This document shows positions 1-11,191 of a DNA stretch of 64,000 nucleotides, in pieces (position 1 is the first letter of the stretch; every line of letters starts with the position of its first letter). The position numbers and the translations under genes are program-made. Where the stretch lies: the NCBI GenBank assembly GCA_016719895.1, contig JADJYG010000028.1, forward strand, positions 62,001 to 126,000. Direction: 5' to 3'. Under the pieces are notes generated by a model. The model was not told where the DNA came from and searched no databases. It worked only from the letters and a program-made list of their open reading frames with translations. The DNA is from Saprospirales bacterium (GTDB lineage: Bacteria; Bacteroidota; Bacteroidia; Chitinophagales; Saprospiraceae).

Positions 1-257
1 AACCAGAGATTTCGCTCTTTCCAAACCCGGCCAATGCCCAAATCCGGCTCCAGGTAAAGGACGCCGAAAATGCGTCGTTTGAAGTTCTGATTTTCAACCT
101 GTTCGGTCAGGCGGTGAAACGGGAAACCGGCCGTTTCAGGGATTCCAGATTGGAGGAAATAGTCATCGATATTACCGGACTTCCGGCGGGGTACTATTTA
201 GTGCGTATTCAATGCGCCGACATGCGTAAAACGCTTCATTTTACGTGCATCAAATAA
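1..257 (+). CDS. C-terminal fragment of a T9SS-secreted protein
   Basis: The frame is open from base 3 to a TAA at 255-257 and runs off the left edge, so only the last 84 residues are visible. They read as a type A T9SS sorting domain: a start containing LFPNPAN, a beta-rich middle with IFNLFGQAV, then DITGLPAGYYLVRI and a short basic-aromatic end. In this family the domain directs export through the type IX system and is removed or modified at the surface. The cargo domain lies outside the window, so the function is unknown. Two further T9SS-related clusters lie at 25-37 kb and 40.7-43.3 kb. Confidence 0.85.
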   Translation, partial: PEISLFPNPANAQIRLQVKDAENASFEVLIFNLFGQAVKRETGRFRDSRLEEIVIDITGLPAGYYLVRIQCADMRKTLHFTCIK

Positions 258-289
258 CCATAACGTCCAAATCTCCAACCTTCAGTTTT

Positions 290-825
290 ATGAAAAGTAT
301 CTCTTTATTACTTCTGGCAATACTGACAGTGGCTTTAACTGCTTGCCAAAATGAATCTCCTCCTCCGGAAGAGCCCCGTATCTATTGGGGTACTACATGG
401 GTAGAAAAAATGGTATTCCATGGTCACCTTATCCTTCGGTTTCGCTGAATACTGTACTCAAAAACAAACTAAATTTCAGCTTCACCGAACTCGATAAATA
501 TGGACTGAAGCGAGAAAAATGCAGTATTACTAAGGCGCCAACTGCACCGGGCACTTACCCTTTGAACAATACATTTATCCAAACGGATGACGGGCTTGTC
601 GGTTCACATTATTTTTTCAATGACGACGACTTTCTCCTGGGCTATTACGATGTCCTGGAAGCGGATAGTTCCAGTTTTATGACCATTCTGTCTTACGATA
701 CGGTTACAAGAGAAGTCAAAGGTACTTTTGAGGCGACCTATATCGTAAAACAGCGGCCGTATCCCGGCGCCCCGGATACCATCCGGCTCCGGAACGGGGT
801 TTTTCATACGAAGGTGCTTCAGTAA
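290..825 (+). pseudogene. Lipoprotein of unknown function, apparent one-base frameshift
   Basis: An ATG at 290 opens a clear lipoprotein signal, MKSISLLLLAILTVALTAC, followed by a Pro/Glu-rich linker. This frame stops at 448. The rest of the protein continues in the next frame from about 405 to a stop at 825, ending in HTKVLQ. The switch falls on a run of six A at 405-410; a seventh A would give WVEKNGIPWSPYPSV and join the halves into one chain of about 178 residues. The mature part has no family I recognise; it looks like a small beta-rich periplasmic or surface domain. Either a sequencing indel or a real recent mutation could explain it. Confidence 0.6.
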
Positions 826-862
826 CAGGAAGCCAAATCAAAGGTGGCCTACGTATCACTGC

Positions 863-2728
<1,866 letters not shown>

Positions 2729-2891
2729 GTGTAGCGCCAGGTTGGGCGATGGCAAAACGGATTCGGTTAAAAAAGGTTGCAAAGATACAGTAAGAAACGG
2801 GGCAAAAAAAGGCCGCACAGGTGGGCCCGGTGTGTTGAAACGAACCGGATGCCTACCTGCGCGGCCGGAAAATAATTACGTCCGGATCAGT

Positions 2892-3335
2892 TTAGGACTG
2901 CCAGGTGAGGCGGCTTTTGAAACCGAGGATGTCAATTTCGATAACCAGTTTGTTGCTGCTCAGTTCGACAATCGTTCCGGAGAAGGAGATGCCGCTGGTA
3001 GCATCGTTGAGCGTCAGCGTTTTACCGTCGGAGCTCAGGGCCCAGGTGCCGGTCGAGGTTTGCGGGTCAGCCGGGTCGCACTTGGTGGCGCCTTCGTCAA
3101 ACGAGATCGATTTGTCGCTGTTAAAGGTCGTACAATCGTCTTTGTCGCAGGCATCCACGACGTCTTCTTCCCAGGCGCTGGTCAGCGGGTTGTAGGTTTC
3201 GCTTTTGGTTTGTTTCCAGCACGATGCGCCGGTAAGGTTGTCTTCAGCCGATTTTTCATCGTCTTTTTTACAGGCGGTGACGGACACGGCGGAAACAGCC
3301 AGGAGCAACAGCAGGGTTTTGATCGAGAATTTCAT
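2892..3335 (-). CDS. Lipocalin-like lipoprotein
   Basis: A 147-residue protein with a lipoprotein signal (MKFSIKTLLLLLAVSAVSVT then AC) and the KKDDE stretch that often follows the lipid-carrying Cys in Bacteroidota. The mature part carries four Cys and the pattern GTWALSSDGKTLTL, typical of the lipocalin-like (DUF5004/DUF4923-type) domains of this phylum: a small beta-barrel on the membrane or cell surface. I start at the MKF codon rather than at the ATG at 3368, because the extra 11 residues would spoil the signal peptide. The ligand cannot be inferred. Confidence 0.8.
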   Translation of the reverse strand: MKFSIKTLLLLLAVSAVSVTACKKDDEKSAEDNLTGASCWKQTKSETYNPLTSAWEEDVVDACDKDDCTTFNSDKSISFDEGATKCDPADPQTSTGTWALSSDGKTLTLNDATSGISFSGTIVELSSNKLVIEIDILGFKSRLTWQS

Positions 3336-3451
3336 TGTGTTAATACGTTTATGTGTTAAAAAATACAATTTGGGTATTCAAATGCAGTGCGGCGTGCCGC
3401 CATTTCCCATTCGGCGGATTGCCGTAAAAAAAGGCCGCAAAGATGGAGAAG

Positions 3452-4147
3452 TTATTCGACATTTTGCACCCCGATTAATTCACGCGGATCCTCCAGGCGG
3501 ATTGCCAGGAGGGCGCCCAGGCCTGCGCGCCCTCCTTCCAGAAGTGCGTATACACAACCGTTGTCGAGGTTCAAATATTGTTTGGCCGGCAGCTTATTGT
3601 ATTGCGCACGGATGGCCTCCATATCGACGGGGGTATGCCCGTGCAGAATAATACGTTCGCCCAGCCAGGTATAGTCGATTTGATCGTACCAGCGGCGGAT
3701 CCACAGCATGGCATCGGTTCGTTCCAGTGGATCGGGGGCGGAAAAATCGAGTCCGCCATGCACGCACAAGTAACCCTTGATTTCGTGCCAATGCGGCATT
3801 TTATAAAAAAACTGAAGGTAGGCCGCCGGCAGGGCTTCCGGGTGATCGAGCCCGAAACTGTGCAGTGTTTGCCGGCCGCCATTGAAGAGCCAGGCATCCA
3901 GGCGCTGAGGGTCGTCCAGGGCGTCGAGCAACAGTTGTTCGTGATTGCCGCGCAGGCAAATCACGTGTACCCCTCGCTCGTCCTGCAACCGCCAAACCGT
4001 GTCTACAACGCCCTTCGAATCCGGCCCCCGGTCGATCAGGTCGCCCAATAACACCACAGTATCGCCCGGCCGAAGCGCCAAACGCCCGAGCAAGGCCTGA
4101 AACGTGCGGTTGCAGCCGTGAATATCGCCGATGACATAGGTGCGCAT
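3452..4147 (-). CDS. Calcineurin-like serine/threonine phosphatase
   Basis: A 231-residue metallophosphoesterase of the bacterial PphA/PrpE type. The di-metal signature is complete: GDIHG near residue 7, GDLIDRGPDS near 36, LRGNHEQ near 65 and HGHTPV near 172. Such enzymes dephosphorylate protein Ser/Thr/Tyr or small diphosphorylated nucleotides; which applies here cannot be read from the sequence. It starts 16 bp after the stop of the TPR lipoprotein gene on the same strand, so the two are probably co-transcribed. Confidence 0.92.
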   Translation of the reverse strand: MRTYVIGDIHGCNRTFQALLGRLALRPGDTVVLLGDLIDRGPDSKGVVDTVWRLQDERGVHVICLRGNHEQLLLDALDDPQRLDAWLFNGGRQTLHSFGLDHPEALPAAYLQFFYKMPHWHEIKGYLCVHGGLDFSAPDPLERTDAMLWIRRWYDQIDYTWLGERIILHGHTPVDMEAIRAQYNKLPAKQYLNLDNGCVYALLEGGRAGLGALLAIRLEDPRELIGVQNVE

Positions 4148-4163
4148 TTGTTTGCTGTTGCAG

Positions 4164-5186
4164 CTATTTTTCTCCCAGCCGCTCCAGGGCCGCTTTCGGC
4201 TCGGGGTAAGCGGGCGACATCTTGCTGGCCTGGCGGTAATCCGCTTTTGCAGCCTCCAAATTGCCCAGCAATTCCAAAGTATGCCCGCGGTAGAAATACG
4301 CCATCACGAAAAGCGGATCGGTTTTGATCGCAATATCGAAATGGTCAAAGGCTTTTTGGAGCGAATCCATTTCCAGGTAGATCGTACCCATGTCGAAGTA
4401 GGCATTGGAATAGTCGGGATTGCGCTCTACAATTTCCCGGTAGACCTGAAACGCCTTGTCAAACTCGCCGCGGAATTTGTAAAAAACAGCCTTGTACTCG
4501 CGCGATTCCAGGTCGTTGGAATCGACGCGCAAGGCATTGTCGAAGTACCGGATAGCCAGCGGGTTGTTGCGCCTTGAAAAAATCCGGCCCAGAAAATGCC
4601 AGGCATCGCCGTTGTCGGCGTCGAGCTGCACCGATTTCTGGAGCGAGGCGATCGCCCGTGTCGTATCGCCCATGTCGAGCGCTACCCTGCCGGCCATAAA
4701 AAAGGCTTCCGCATTTTGCGGGTCGCGCTGCAAAATATAATCGAGGGTAGCCAGGGCGTCGCTGTGCTGCCGGGTAATCAGCTGGAATTCGCTGAGTTTC
4801 AGGCGGGTTTGTATCCGGTCGGGAAACAGGTGGGCGGCCGTCAACAGCACGTCTATGGCGCGCCTGGAATCGTTCGGCCGGCCGTAATCCAGCAGCACGT
4901 CTGCCAGCAAATGATAATACTGGGGGCGCAGCGAATCGATCCCGATGGCTTGGGCCAAATCCCGCAGGGCTTCGTCGTAGCCCTCCAGGTTATAATACAC
5001 TTCAGCGCGCCGGAACAGCAGGGAATCGTTCTGCGGATCCTGCTCCAGCTGTTGGCTGAGTTTGGCCAATTCGGGATCCTGGCCGGCGTCCGGCCGGGCA
5101 GCGTTTTGCTTGCCGGCATCGTTGCGGCACCCCGGCGTTGCAAACCCAATGGCCGTCAGAAAGAAGAATAAAACGAGACGCATCAT
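4164..5186 (-). CDS. TPR-repeat lipoprotein
   Basis: A 340-residue protein with a lipoprotein signal (MRLVLFFFLTAIGFATPGC) and then about eight tetratricopeptide repeats, seen as recurring W/Y-x-x-LG-x8-Y/A-x-x-x-F/Y-x-x-A-x-x-x-D/N-P patterns (for example DYSNAYFDMGTIYLEM and AYFYRGHTLELLGN). It probably sits in a membrane as a scaffold for protein-protein contacts. The start could be either of two consecutive Met codons. It is upstream of the phosphatase gene with a 16-bp gap, suggesting a shared transcript. The partner is unknown. Confidence 0.88.
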   Translation of the reverse strand: MMRLVLFFFLTAIGFATPGCRNDAGKQNAARPDAGQDPELAKLSQQLEQDPQNDSLLFRRAEVYYNLEGYDEALRDLAQAIGIDSLRPQYYHLLADVLLDYGRPNDSRRAIDVLLTAAHLFPDRIQTRLKLSEFQLITRQHSDALATLDYILQRDPQNAEAFFMAGRVALDMGDTTRAIASLQKSVQLDADNGDAWHFLGRIFSRRNNPLAIRYFDNALRVDSNDLESREYKAVFYKFRGEFDKAFQVYREIVERNPDYSNAYFDMGTIYLEMDSLQKAFDHFDIAIKTDPLFVMAYFYRGHTLELLGNLEAAKADYRQASKMSPAYPEPKAALERLGEK

Positions 5187-5455
5187 AACGTTCAGGGGAA
5201 TTTAAAGGCTTTGCGGTAATGAACGGCAAAATTAGCATGCTTTGGGTGGCCGGTAAGGGGTTAATTTCATAAAAGGCCGGGAGCAGGTCCGGCGTTAATC
5301 TTAACGGCCTGATTATCAAATACCAAAAAATATACCGGCGCCTGTATGAAGGCAAATTGCCGCAGCTGCAGCTGTGGCGCCCAGGAGCTGCTTTAAACAA
5401 TAATACCCCTGTGCCGTTGTTTGAGGGCTACCCCTCGCGAACAAGACATTCGACC

Positions 5456-6214
5456 ATGCAATTATTTTTCCGGGAATTTGGCCAGGGCAGCCCGGTCGTC
5501 ATCCTGCACGGCCTGTTCGGCTTTTCCGACAACTGGCAAACCATTGCCAAAGCCCTGGCCAGCCACCACCTGGTCATTACACCCGATCTGCGCAACCACG
5601 GCCGCTCCCCGCACCTGCCCACCCACAGCTACCCGGAAATGGCCGACGATCTGAAGGCTTTCCTGGAACAGCACTGGATCTTCAAAACCAGCCTGATCGG
5701 TCATTCGATGGGTGGCAAGGTAGCAATGCAGTATGCCTTGCATCACCCCGATATGGTGGACAAACTGGTGGTGATTGATATAGCTCCCGGCCCCGCAGAC
5801 GACAACCATAGCGCCATCTTCCGGTCCTTGCTCGACCTCGACCTGAGCCAGATCCACAGCCGGCAGGAGGCCGAAGATGTTTTGAAAACCCGCATTCCAG
5901 ATGCTGGCGTGCGGCAATTTTTATTAAAAAACATCACCCGCCATGCCGATGGCGCTTACTCCTGGAAAATGAACCTCCCGGTGCTGTGGAACACTTATCC
6001 GGACATCCTGGCTGGCGTTAGCGGCGATCCTTTTGACAAACCGACGTTATTTGTGCGCGGAAGCCGCTCCGATTATATCAAAGACAGCGATTTTACGTTC
6101 ATCAAGTCCCTGTTTCCACAAGCCGAAATCGCTACCATCGAAGGCGCCGGCCACTGGGTGCATGCCGACCAGCCCGGGGCGCTGCTGGCCACCGTCCGCG
6201 CTTTCCTCGGCTGA
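5456..6214 (+). CDS. Alpha/beta-hydrolase (YbfF-type esterase)
   Basis: A 252-residue cytoplasmic alpha/beta-hydrolase. The oxyanion-hole motif HGLFG is near residue 18, the nucleophile elbow GHSMGG near residue 87, a catalytic Asp candidate follows in the last third, and the catalytic His lies in GAGHWVHAD near the C-terminus. The order and length match the YbfF esterase group, which hydrolyses short acyl or thioesters. I start at MQLFFREFG because the 33 codons upstream of it in the open frame look like leader. It is divergent from the TPR lipoprotein gene across a 269-bp spacer in which I see no other gene. Confidence 0.9.
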   Translation: MQLFFREFGQGSPVVILHGLFGFSDNWQTIAKALASHHLVITPDLRNHGRSPHLPTHSYPEMADDLKAFLEQHWIFKTSLIGHSMGGKVAMQYALHHPDMVDKLVVIDIAPGPADDNHSAIFRSLLDLDLSQIHSRQEAEDVLKTRIPDAGVRQFLLKNITRHADGAYSWKMNLPVLWNTYPDILAGVSGDPFDKPTLFVRGSRSDYIKDSDFTFIKSLFPQAEIATIEGAGHWVHADQPGALLATVRAFLG

Positions 6215-6407
6215 AGGGTTGATGGGTTTCAGCGGGGAATGTTTGACCAAAATAGAATTTCAAGCACAACAAGCCGCCCTTGCCAACACTTGCCCGTAAT
6301 TTTGTCGGAAAATAATTCCAATCCGTACAGCTACCCAGTACCTTACCCTGCGCCCGCGAACAATCCTTGAAGCCCCTCAAACCAATAACCAGTAACCTGA
6401 ACGAACG

Positions 6408-8039
6408 ATGCACAAGCGATTATTTCTGTTGATTTGCCTGGCTGCTGCCGGCTTGTTTGCTTTCAAAGGTTTTGAAGACAACAAGTATTTTGAGATCATC
6501 AAGAATCTCGAGATATTTACCAATGCCTATAAAGAGATCAACCATTCCTATGTGGACGAGTTGGACCCCGGCAAGCTCATGCGCACCGGCATGGATGCCA
6601 TGCTGGGGGGGCTGGACCCCTTTACCAACTATATTTCGGAAACGGATATCGAAGGGTACCGCTACCTCTACGAAGGCCGCTACAACGCCGTGGGCGCCGG
6701 GGCCCGGAAAATGGGAGAATGGGTGGTCATCAGCGAAATTTTTGAAAACAGCCCGGCCCACAAGTCCGGACTCAAAGTCGGCGACGCCATTGTCAGCATA
6801 GACGGCCAGAATGCCAAAGGCCGCAGCGAAAACGACGTCCTGGCCTTTCTGCGCGGCGTACCCGGCACCAGGATCGACCTGGTGGTGCGCCGGCCCGGTG
6901 AAAGCAAAGACCAGCGCATCACCCTGGAACGCGGCGAAATCGAAGCCCAAAACGTGCCGCACCAGGGTATCGTGGCCGATGGCATTGGCTATATCAACCT
7001 CAGCACGTTCACGCGCGATGCCGGCGAAAACGTTGCCAATGCACTGCAGGAACTCAAGCGCAAATTTCCCGGCCTCAAAGGCGTGATCCTGGATTTGCGC
7101 GACAACGGCGGCGGCCTGCTCAACGAGGCCGTCAATGTATCGAACGTTTTCCTGCCGCGCAGCGAATTTATCGTCAGCACCAAAGGGAAAGTGCCCGAAT
7201 GGGACCGCAGCTTCAAAACGCTGCACAACGCCGTCGACGATACCCTTCCCGTGGTGGTGCTGATCAATAAAATGAGCGCATCGGCCAGCGAAATCGTTTC
7301 GGGGTCCCTGCAAGACCTCGACCGCGCCGTGCTCCTGGGCCAGCGCAGCTATGGAAAAGGATTGGTCCAAAACACCAAGGACGTCGGATACAACGCCAAA
7401 ATCAAACTCACCACCGCCAAATACTACATCCCTTCGGGACGCTGTATCCAGGCCGCGCGGTATAAAAACGGCGAACCGGTGGATATTCCGGATATCGAAC
7501 GCGCGCCGTTCAAAACGCGCAACGGCCGCCCGGTACTCGACGGCGGCGGCGTCAAACCCGACGTGCTGCTGCCACACGATACCGCCACCGGTATGGTCCG
7601 CGCCTTGCTGGAACAATACCTGATTTTCGACTACGTCACCCAATGGACGCTCCGGCATACGGGCATCGATTCCATCGAAACCTTCGCTTTTACGGATTGG
7701 GACGATTTCACCCGCTTCGTTCAAGGTAAAAACTTCGTATATCAGAGCGCTGCGGAGCAAAAACTACAGGAACTCCAGGCGCTCGCCACGGCAGAGAGCC
7801 TGCCGCTCGCTGCCGAAATCAGAGCGCTGGAAACAAAAATAAAAGCGGAAAGGAAAGGCGAACTGGAGCGGAGCAAAGCCCGCATCATTCACGAAATCGA
7901 ACAGGAGATCGTCGGTCGCTTCTTTTTCCAGCGCGGTAAAGTGCGCAAAAAACTGAAAAACGATCCGGAAGTGGACGAAGCGGTGCGGCTGCTGCTCGAC
8001 CGGGCAAAATACCAGGCTATATTGGCTGGAAAAGGATAA
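6408..8039 (+). CDS. S41 family C-terminal processing protease
   Basis: A 543-residue periplasmic protease of the CtpA/tail-specific group. An N-terminal hydrophobic signal or anchor (about residues 4-20) is followed by a PDZ domain (about 85-175, with GLKVGDAIVSIDG) and the tail-protease domain with LDLRDNGGG. The catalytic pair is visible as Ser in KMSASASEIV near residue 292 and Lys in RSYGKGLVQ near 317. The last 100 residues are a charged helical extension. These enzymes trim or degrade exported proteins from their C-terminal ends. No operon partner: the next gene is convergent, 27 bp away. Confidence 0.94.
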   Translation: MHKRLFLLICLAAAGLFAFKGFEDNKYFEIIKNLEIFTNAYKEINHSYVDELDPGKLMRTGMDAMLGGLDPFTNYISETDIEGYRYLYEGRYNAVGAGARKMGEWVVISEIFENSPAHKSGLKVGDAIVSIDGQNAKGRSENDVLAFLRGVPGTRIDLVVRRPGESKDQRITLERGEIEAQNVPHQGIVADGIGYINLSTFTRDAGENVANALQELKRKFPGLKGVILDLRDNGGGLLNEAVNVSNVFLPRSEFIVSTKGKVPEWDRSFKTLHNAVDDTLPVVVLINKMSASASEIVSGSLQDLDRAVLLGQRSYGKGLVQNTKDVGYNAKIKLTTAKYYIPSGRCIQAARYKNGEPVDIPDIERAPFKTRNGRPVLDGGGVKPDVLLPHDTATGMVRALLEQYLIFDYVTQWTLRHTGIDSIETFAFTDWDDFTRFVQGKNFVYQSAAEQKLQELQALATAESLPLAAEIRALETKIKAERKGELERSKARIIHEIEQEIVGRFFFQRGKVRKKLKNDPEVDEAVRLLLDRAKYQAILAGKG

Positions 8040-8066
8040 ACCCCCCAACAGGAACTAAGCGAGACT

Positions 8067-8795
8067 TTAGCCATACAGCTCGTAGCGGATTTGCGCACGT
8101 TCGTAGCCCAATTTGACTATTAAATTGGCTACGGCATCATCGATCATGTTACTCCATCCACAGAGGTAAAACGCTACGTCCGGCCGCCGGCCGGCATACT
8201 GTTCCAAATACACCTGGTGCACATAACCGTTGTATCCGGGCCAGCCGGATTGGCGCGACAAGGCCACATCGTAGCGAAATCCGGGCATGACTCCGGCCAG
8301 CGCTTCCATCTCGGCGCGATACAGGATGTCGGCCTCCGTGCGGGCGCCGAAAATAAGGTGGATGTCCCGGTGCGGCTTCCCGGAATGGACCAGGTCGCGC
8401 AGCATACTCCGAAACGGAGCAATGCCGGTGCCGGTACAAATGAAGACCAGGTCCTTATCGATCGTTTCCGGCAGACAAAAAGCGCCATCCGGCCCTTTCC
8501 AACGCAACACCGAACCCACGTTTACCTCCTCAAACAAATACCGCGACCCCTGGCCGTTGGGCGCGCGCACCACCACCAGCTCCAGTAGGTTGGGATCGTC
8601 GGCCGGGGCGCTGGCAATGGAATAGCTCCGCCAGCGCTGCAGGCGCTTCTCGCCCAAGGGTAAATCCAGGGTGATAAACTGCCCGGCTTTGAAATCGGGC
8701 CGGACGGCGCCGGGGGTCTCCAACCAAAAGCGCCGGACGGTCGGGCTGGAAGGCTCCATTTTTCTGACGATACTGTCGTACCAGGTGGTAGGCAT
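8067..8795 (-). CDS. Ferredoxin-NADP reductase-like flavoprotein
   Basis: A 242-residue flavin reductase with the FNR two-domain plan. The FAD site carries RSYSIAS (RxYS type) near residue 62; the NAD(P) domain has GTGIAPFRSML near 130 and ends with the LCGWSNMIDDAV segment. No iron-sulfur domain is fused, so it would pass electrons to a separate ferredoxin, flavodoxin or monooxygenase partner. I start at MPTTWYDSIV; an ATG six codons upstream (8813) is possible. The C-terminus YELYG is short, so strict ferredoxin-NADP reductase activity is not certain. Confidence 0.88.
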   Translation of the reverse strand: MPTTWYDSIVRKMEPSSPTVRRFWLETPGAVRPDFKAGQFITLDLPLGEKRLQRWRSYSIASAPADDPNLLELVVVRAPNGQGSRYLFEEVNVGSVLRWKGPDGAFCLPETIDKDLVFICTGTGIAPFRSMLRDLVHSGKPHRDIHLIFGARTEADILYRAEMEALAGVMPGFRYDVALSRQSGWPGYNGYVHQVYLEQYAGRRPDVAFYLCGWSNMIDDAVANLIVKLGYERAQIRYELYG

Positions 8796-8891
8796 GCGAA
8801 ATACAAAATACAAAAATTAACAGGGAAGGGCAAGGAAGGTTCAGGAATGGAGGTGTGGAGCTGAAATTATACTATCAGATCGTGTTTTGCA

Positions 8892-9824
8892 TTACAGCGC
8901 CATTTCCCGGTATGGAATACACACATCGTAGCCTTTTTGCCGGAAATACGCCATGCTGGCAGCCGGCGCTTTCCGGCCGGCTGCCAGCACAAAGTCGCCG
9001 CCCCAGGCGCCGAGGCTTTTCACCACGCCGGGAAAGTCCGGGAAATACAATTCCTGTACCCGGGGCAGGTCGAGGGCCCGGGCAATCCGGCGTTCGTGTT
9101 CGAGCAAAACCGAACAGCACTGATCCAGCGTTTGGGCGTCGAGCAGTTGCTGCGTAAGACCGGAAATATCGCCGATCAAGGCAGGATCGAAGTGGGCGCG
9201 GGCGCGGTAATGCCGGATACCGTCGAGGCTATTCTGTTTTTTACCCAGGAAAACGAAAAACAACTGGCCGGCAAATACCGGGTCAAACGGCGCCCGCCCG
9301 GCCACCGGCCGGCCGGCCTCCAGGCGGTACAACAGGGGCCCGCCGGCAAAGGCGCAGGCGATATCATAACCCGAGCCGCCGAACGTATCGAACAAAACAA
9401 CGTACGGGTCCGCAGCAGCCCATTGGGCGACAGCCGCGATGAGCGTGCTGCTCGTACCCAAGCCCCAGGCTCGTGGAAAATCGATGCGCGTGCGGACATT
9501 CCACCCCGCCCCGTCCTGCAGAAATGCCGGGTTTTGCTTCCGGCAGGCCTGCAGGATTTGCTGCAGACGCGCAGCCGTTTCGGTACTGCTGGCGTACAGT
9601 ACATCGAAGCCAGGCAGGGAAAATTTGCCCCAAAACCAGGCATGGCCTTTCTCGTCCAGGCTTTCCCACGACAGGCGGCCTGCCGCTTCCGACACCTCTA
9701 CTTCCAGTGTCTGGCCATACCGGACCGGAAGCGCCAGTGCCAGGGCGCCATCGAGCACAACGTACTCGCCGGTGAGCAGAAGTTTGCCCTGGGCAAATAG
9801 GCGGAGAGCGGGTTGGCTGCTCAT
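8892..9824 (-). CDS. GYDIA family GHMP kinase
   Basis: A 310-residue GHMP-superfamily small-molecule kinase. It begins with the substrate-side pattern LFAQGKLLLTGEYVVLDG, carries the nucleotide-loop equivalent PRAWGLGTSSTL near residue 115, and contains FGGSGYDIACA near 150, the signature that names the GYDIA subgroup of Bacteroidota. The ATG at 9824 overlaps the aroA stop by four bases (ATGA), so translation is coupled to aroA. The substrate is not known; homologues are often mis-labelled mevalonate kinase. The longer open frame to 9875 would only duplicate the aroA end. Confidence 0.9.
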   Translation of the reverse strand: MSSQPALRLFAQGKLLLTGEYVVLDGALALALPVRYGQTLEVEVSEAAGRLSWESLDEKGHAWFWGKFSLPGFDVLYASSTETAARLQQILQACRKQNPAFLQDGAGWNVRTRIDFPRAWGLGTSSTLIAAVAQWAAADPYVVLFDTFGGSGYDIACAFAGGPLLYRLEAGRPVAGRAPFDPVFAGQLFFVFLGKKQNSLDGIRHYRARAHFDPALIGDISGLTQQLLDAQTLDQCCSVLLEHERRIARALDLPRVQELYFPDFPGVVKSLGAWGGDFVLAAGRKAPAASMAYFRQKGYDVCIPYREMAL

Positions 9825-11089
9825 GGCAAAGTTGTTTTTTCCATTAAAAATCCGGCTGCTGCCAGGTGCTCCCAAAAGCCCGGGTACGACTTGCGCACCA
9901 CAGCGGGGTCTTCCAGTTCGACGGAGCCGAACATCGCCAGGGGAGCGAAAGCCATAGCCATGCGGTGGTCGCCATAAGTAGCAAACCGGGGCGGCGGTTG
10001 CTTCCAGTGCGCCTTCCCGCTCAAGCGGTACCGGGCAGCGCCGGAGTTTTCCGGCTCAAAAACGACACCCACTCGCCCCAATTCCGTCTGCAGCGCCATA
10101 CAGCGGTCTGTTTCCTTGATCGCCAGGGTATCCAAGCCCGAAAAAACGGCCGGCACGCCCAGGCCGGCGCATACGACGGCCAGGGTTTGGGCGATATCCG
10201 GACAACCAATAAAATTCCACTCGAAAAACGACGGCAGCGGCACTGCGCCGGCGCGGTGCAGGCAGATACTGCCGGAATCCGGGCTGGGTGTGGTCTGTAC
10301 GCCAAAGGCCTCCATCAGGCGCGGGAGAACGGCATCTCCTTGCCAACTGCCGGCAAACAACCCGCGCAAGGTCAAATCGGCCGTGCCGGCAAAAGCGGCC
10401 AGGGCATACCAGTAGGAGGCAGCCGACCAGTCGGCCTCGATCGTCAGTGGGCGCGGCTGGTAGGCGCCGGGTTCGACACAGATAGCGCCGTCTTGCCAGG
10501 CTACCCGGGCGCCGAAGTGCTGCATCAGCCGGACCGTCATGTCGAGGTACGGGCGCGATACCAGCGCGCCTTCAGGGATCAACTCCAGGCCTTCGGGCAA
10601 GTGTGGGCCGATCAGCAACAGGGCGGAAAGAAACTGGCTGCTCACGCTGGCATCGACGTGGACCTGGCGGACGCCCCGGCCCATCCGGTCCGGCGCTCCG
10701 ATGCGCAACGGCGGGTACCCCGTGCACTCCAGGTATTCGATATCGGCGCCGAGGGCGCGCAGAGCCTGCACGAGGGCGCCCACCGGGCGCTGGCGCAGGC
10801 GGGCGGACCCCGTGAGTGCCTGCACGCCGGGCTGAAGCGCCAGGTAGGCCGTCAGAAACCGGAAGGTAGTGCCGGCGTCGCCGGCGTTGTAGGTGCTGAC
10901 CGGGGCAGCCAACAAGCGCCGGAGCGTGGCCGTATCGTTCGAGGCAGACAGGCGCCGGAGCCACTGCGAAGGGTCGGCGCCGGCCAGGGCCAGCACAATC
11001 AAGGCGCGGTTGCTCAGGCTTTTAGAGCCGTCGAGCGCAATGTCGGCGCACAACACCCGGTCGGTTTTGGAAAGGCGCAGGATTTCCAT
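9821..11089 (-). CDS. aroA: EPSP synthase (3-phosphoshikimate 1-carboxyvinyltransferase)
   Basis: Sixth step of the shikimate pathway: joins shikimate-3-phosphate and phosphoenolpyruvate to give EPSP. Visible landmarks are DGSKSLSNRALI near the N-terminus (phosphate and shikimate contacts), the NAGDAGTTFRFLTA segment near residue 70, and the C-terminal TYGDHRMAMAFAP. I start at MEILRLSKTD (422 residues); an ATG six codons upstream (11107) is possible. It is the first gene of an overlapping pair with the GHMP kinase. The order of landmarks is intact. Confidence 0.94.
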   Translation of the reverse strand: MEILRLSKTDRVLCADIALDGSKSLSNRALIVLALAGADPSQWLRRLSASNDTATLRRLLAAPVSTYNAGDAGTTFRFLTAYLALQPGVQALTGSARLRQRPVGALVQALRALGADIEYLECTGYPPLRIGAPDRMGRGVRQVHVDASVSSQFLSALLLIGPHLPEGLELIPEGALVSRPYLDMTVRLMQHFGARVAWQDGAICVEPGAYQPRPLTIEADWSAASYWYALAAFAGTADLTLRGLFAGSWQGDAVLPRLMEAFGVQTTPSPDSGSICLHRAGAVPLPSFFEWNFIGCPDIAQTLAVVCAGLGVPAVFSGLDTLAIKETDRCMALQTELGRVGVVFEPENSGAARYRLSGKAHWKQPPPRFATYGDHRMAMAFAPLAMFGSVELEDPAVVRKSYPGFWEHLAAAGFLMEKTTLP

Positions 11090-11191
11090 CGGGACAAAGA
11101 TAGCCAACGGCCTGTCTTTGCCTCATGACATTTGCCGAACGCGTTATCGCCTTTACGCGGGCGTTCGTGGTTGAGGCAGTAGCCTGCTGCG

